A stretch of DNA of 64,000 nucleotides from Candidatus Tumulicola sp. (lineage in GTDB: Bacteria > Vulcanimicrobiota > Vulcanimicrobiia > Vulcanimicrobiales > Vulcanimicrobiaceae). The stretch's first letter is position 1. Every line of letters begins with the position of its first letter. The notes below the pieces were generated by a model. It saw only the letters and a list, made by a program, of their open reading frames with translations, had not been told where the DNA came from and did not search any database. The stretch is from assembly GCA_036490475.1 (NCBI GenBank), contig DASXDT010000005.1, forward strand, positions 784,812-848,811, read 5' to 3'. Below, piece by piece: positions 62,202 through 64,000 of the stretch. The translations under genes were made by a program, and so were the position numbers.

Positions 62202-63623
62202 ATGACTTGGACCACCGTTCGATCGCTCTCCCTTTTCGTTTGTGTCGCGCTGACGTCGTGCGCAGGTTCAAGCGGAAGCCACGTGGTGCCGTCGTCGTTC
62301 GCAAGTGCCGCAGCGTCGTCTAGCAAGATACAGCACATCGTCATGATCGTTCAAGAAAATCGCAGCGTCGACAATTTGTTCGCTACGTTTCCCGGGGTCG
62401 ATGGCGCTACATTTGGCTATTACTTAAAGAAAGTCAACGGCAAGTATGTGAAGACAAAAATTGCGCTGACAGAGAAGCCTCTAAGTGGTGGCCTCGACTT
62501 CAATCACGACTCTAAAGCGTACAACTATGATTGTGACGGGAAGGATACGTATCCCAAAACGTCCTGCGATATGGATGGTTTTAACCTAGAAGGCTACAAT
62601 AACAATAATCCCGCGGGTACGATCCCGTACCAGTATATCGCCCCCAAAGATATTAAGCAGTATTGGGATCTGGCCAAGCACTTCGCCCTTGGCGATCATC
62701 TGTTTCAAACGCAAGGAAGTGGTAGTTTCACCGCACATCAGGATCTCGTTGCCGGCGGCACAATGATCGCCGATACGCACTGCGGAACATCGAAACCTAC
62801 TTGCGCTCTCATCGATTACCCGGGGCCTTCTGACTTCAATGATTGGGGCTGCAAGGCAACTCAGTACACAACCAATCTGCTCACGCAGAAAGGGAAGTAT
62901 CTCGCGTGGATGGGCCCCCCGCCGTGCATCTCATATCCGACGCCCACGATGCGAGATCTCATGGATGCAAAGAACGTAACGTGGAAGTACTACGCACCGC
63001 CATACAATAAAGAGGAACTTAATGGCCTGTGGAACGCCATGGCGGCGCTCAGTGAAGTCTATAATGGACCGGAATGGAAGACGAACGTGTCGATGCCCGA
63101 GTGTAACATCTTCGCGGACATCAAGAGCGGCGTGCTACCGCAAGTTTCGTGGGTCATTCCAGAAGCTCAAAATTCAGATCATCCCGGCGGGCCCTCGGCC
63201 CCGGATAATGGGCCAGAATGGGTAGGCGCCGTCGTCGATGCGATTGGCAAGAGCGCCTATTGGAAATCGACAGCAATCGTAATCCTTTGGGATGACTGGG
63301 GAGGCTTCTACGACCACGAGCCACCGCCGTTGTTCGACAATATGGGTGGCTTGGGCTTTCGCGTGCCGCTGCTCGTCGTCTCACCGTACGTACCAAAAGG
63401 TGAGATCTCACATACGCAGTACGAGTTCGGAAGCGTTTTGAAGTTTGTCGAAGGAACGTTTGATTTGGGTTCGATGGGCACCACCGACGTCCGCGCAACC
63501 TCGATCGCGGACATGTTCGCGCTGAACCAGAAGGCGCGACCGTTCGCGCCGGTCTCCGCGCCCCCGTCGAGTTCGTTCTGCACGGATCAGAAGTCGCTAC
63601 ATGAACCGATCGATCGCGAGTGA
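62202..63623 (+). CDS. Phosphoesterase (phospholipase C/AcpA-type) lipoprotein
   Basis: A 473-residue lipoprotein (lipobox LTSC) of the PF04185 phosphoesterase family. IQHIVMIVQENRSVDNLFATFPGVDG near residue 43 supplies the conserved ENRS metal/nucleophile segment; WGGF-containing ILWDDWGGFYDHEPPP near residue 365 supplies the second metal site, and RVPLLVVSPYVPKGEISH follows. The family includes phospholipases C and acid phosphatases; head-group specificity is not predictable. Cell-surface or periplasmic. A paralogue starts 87 bp downstream. Confidence 0.92.
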   Translation: MTWTTVRSLSLFVCVALTSCAGSSGSHVVPSSFASAAASSSKIQHIVMIVQENRSVDNLFATFPGVDGATFGYYLKKVNGKYVKTKIALTEKPLSGGLDFNHDSKAYNYDCDGKDTYPKTSCDMDGFNLEGYNNNNPAGTIPYQYIAPKDIKQYWDLAKHFALGDHLFQTQGSGSFTAHQDLVAGGTMIADTHCGTSKPTCALIDYPGPSDFNDWGCKATQYTTNLLTQKGKYLAWMGPPPCISYPTPTMRDLMDAKNVTWKYYAPPYNKEELNGLWNAMAALSEVYNGPEWKTNVSMPECNIFADIKSGVLPQVSWVIPEAQNSDHPGGPSAPDNGPEWVGAVVDAIGKSAYWKSTAIVILWDDWGGFYDHEPPPLFDNMGGLGFRVPLLVVSPYVPKGEISHTQYEFGSVLKFVEGTFDLGSMGTTDVRATSIADMFALNQKARPFAPVSAPPSSSFCTDQKSLHEPIDRE

Positions 63624-63709
63624 AATTGCAAGTACGGGTTAGCTGAATCGGCTCGTCCCGATTCAGCTCGCTTGCGGAGGTACAAACACTACTTTCGAAG
63701 GAAGATAAA

Positions 63710-64000
63710 ATGAATAGTCGCACACGCACGTCTTCTTTATTCTTAATGGCTGCCGTACTCGTGTGCGGTGGCTGCAACGCTAGCGGCGGCGCCGGATCGG
63801 CAGCGCAGGCGATCCCGCAGCAACAAGCGCTACATGCCGAGTTGCAGCCTACGCTGGTAAAAGGCAACACGCCAGTCCAGCACATCATCGTCATGATCCA
63901 AGAGAATAGAACCTTCGACGATTTCTTTGCAACGTTCCCCGGCGTCGATGGCACGACCACCGGCAAGGAGAGCAACGGCAAAGTCATCGCACTCAAAGAA
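63710..64000 (+). CDS. Second phosphoesterase lipoprotein (3' end outside window)
   Basis: From ATG 63710, behind GGAAG, 97 codons are visible. The signal peptide ends in lipobox GGC preceded by CGGC; a Gln/Ala linker follows, then VQHIIVMIQENRTFDDFFATFPGVDG, the same metal/nucleophile segment as in the upstream gene. Tandem paralogue, probably co-transcribed. The remainder lies past the window. Confidence 0.88.
   Translation, partial: MNSRTRTSSLFLMAAVLVCGGCNASGGAGSAAQAIPQQQALHAELQPTLVKGNTPVQHIIVMIQENRTFDDFFATFPGVDGTTTGKESNGKVIALKE

Noticed and set aside
1..64000. tRNA, rRNA, CRISPR or transposase genes
   Set aside because: None seen by eye on either strand; covariance and profile searches would be needed to exclude degenerate copies.

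Overview
The window is bacterial, moderately GC-rich (roughly 55-60 % by eye) and holds about 55 protein-coding genes or gene remnants. I see no rRNA, tRNA, CRISPR array or intact transposase. The mix is a conserved housekeeping gene (prfB, with its autoregulatory frameshift site) and many exported lipoproteins, chiefly beta-propeller, LYGTT-repeat ('GloVer'-type) and glycine-rich families. Together with DUF1254 proteins and stand-alone alpha/beta hydrolases, this fits an uncultured soil lineage such as Candidatus Eremiobacterota (WPS-2). Acidobacteriota also carry GloVer families and cannot be excluded. The assignment is inference from gene content.

Layout. 1-3.2 kb: end of a DUF2079 membrane protein gene, prfB on the minus strand, and a divergent exported protein with a GDPH motif. 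3.3-12.6 kb: a small lipoprotein overlapping an acyltransferase gene, a YtcJ-type amidohydrolase, an SDR gene disrupted at its N-terminus, a quinone-oxidoreductase-like MDR, an alpha/beta hydrolase and a propeller lipoprotein. 12.6-20.1 kb: a propeller lipoprotein, a LuxR-type regulator, a membrane-anchored RraB-like protein, and an ECF sigma factor plus VOC protein divergent from two DUF1254-type genes. 20.1-33.2 kb: exported proteins, two serine hydrolases, SDR and alpha/beta hydrolases, and an NAD-dependent formate dehydrogenase.

33.7-43.4 kb: an arylsulfatase, then a tandem array of three near-identical propeller lipoproteins with a fourth, broken copy, ending at a large cyclase/ATPase/TPR regulator. 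43.5-54.6 kb: a pepsin-like protease lipoprotein, GloVer and glycine-rich lipoproteins, a BlaI/BlaR1-type signalling pair with a good operator, an AI-2E-family transporter and a polytopic membrane protein. 54.9-64 kb: an exported DUF1254 protein, another propeller lipoprotein, a frameshifted GloVer gene, a glycine-rich lipoprotein, a VOC protein, a free-standing EF-Tu-domain-3-like protein, a stretch of decayed genes (a cyclase paralogue with a huge internal deletion and a glycine-rich lipoprotein fragment), and two tandem phosphoesterase lipoproteins, the second cut by the window edge.

The main theme is expansion and decay of surface-lipoprotein families: three GloVer genes (one frameshifted), three glycine-rich genes (one a stub), at least seven propellers, two phosphoesterases. 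Regulation visible in sequence: the prfB recoding site, a BlaI operator with a possible second site over a promoter controlling a short reading frame, a 28-bp perfect palindrome at 21334-21361, and several hairpin terminators. The best leads for something undescribed are the BlaR1-TonB/BlaI pair with its second putative target, the GDPH protein, the membrane-anchored RraB-like protein, and the tandem propeller array with its duplicated promoter unit.
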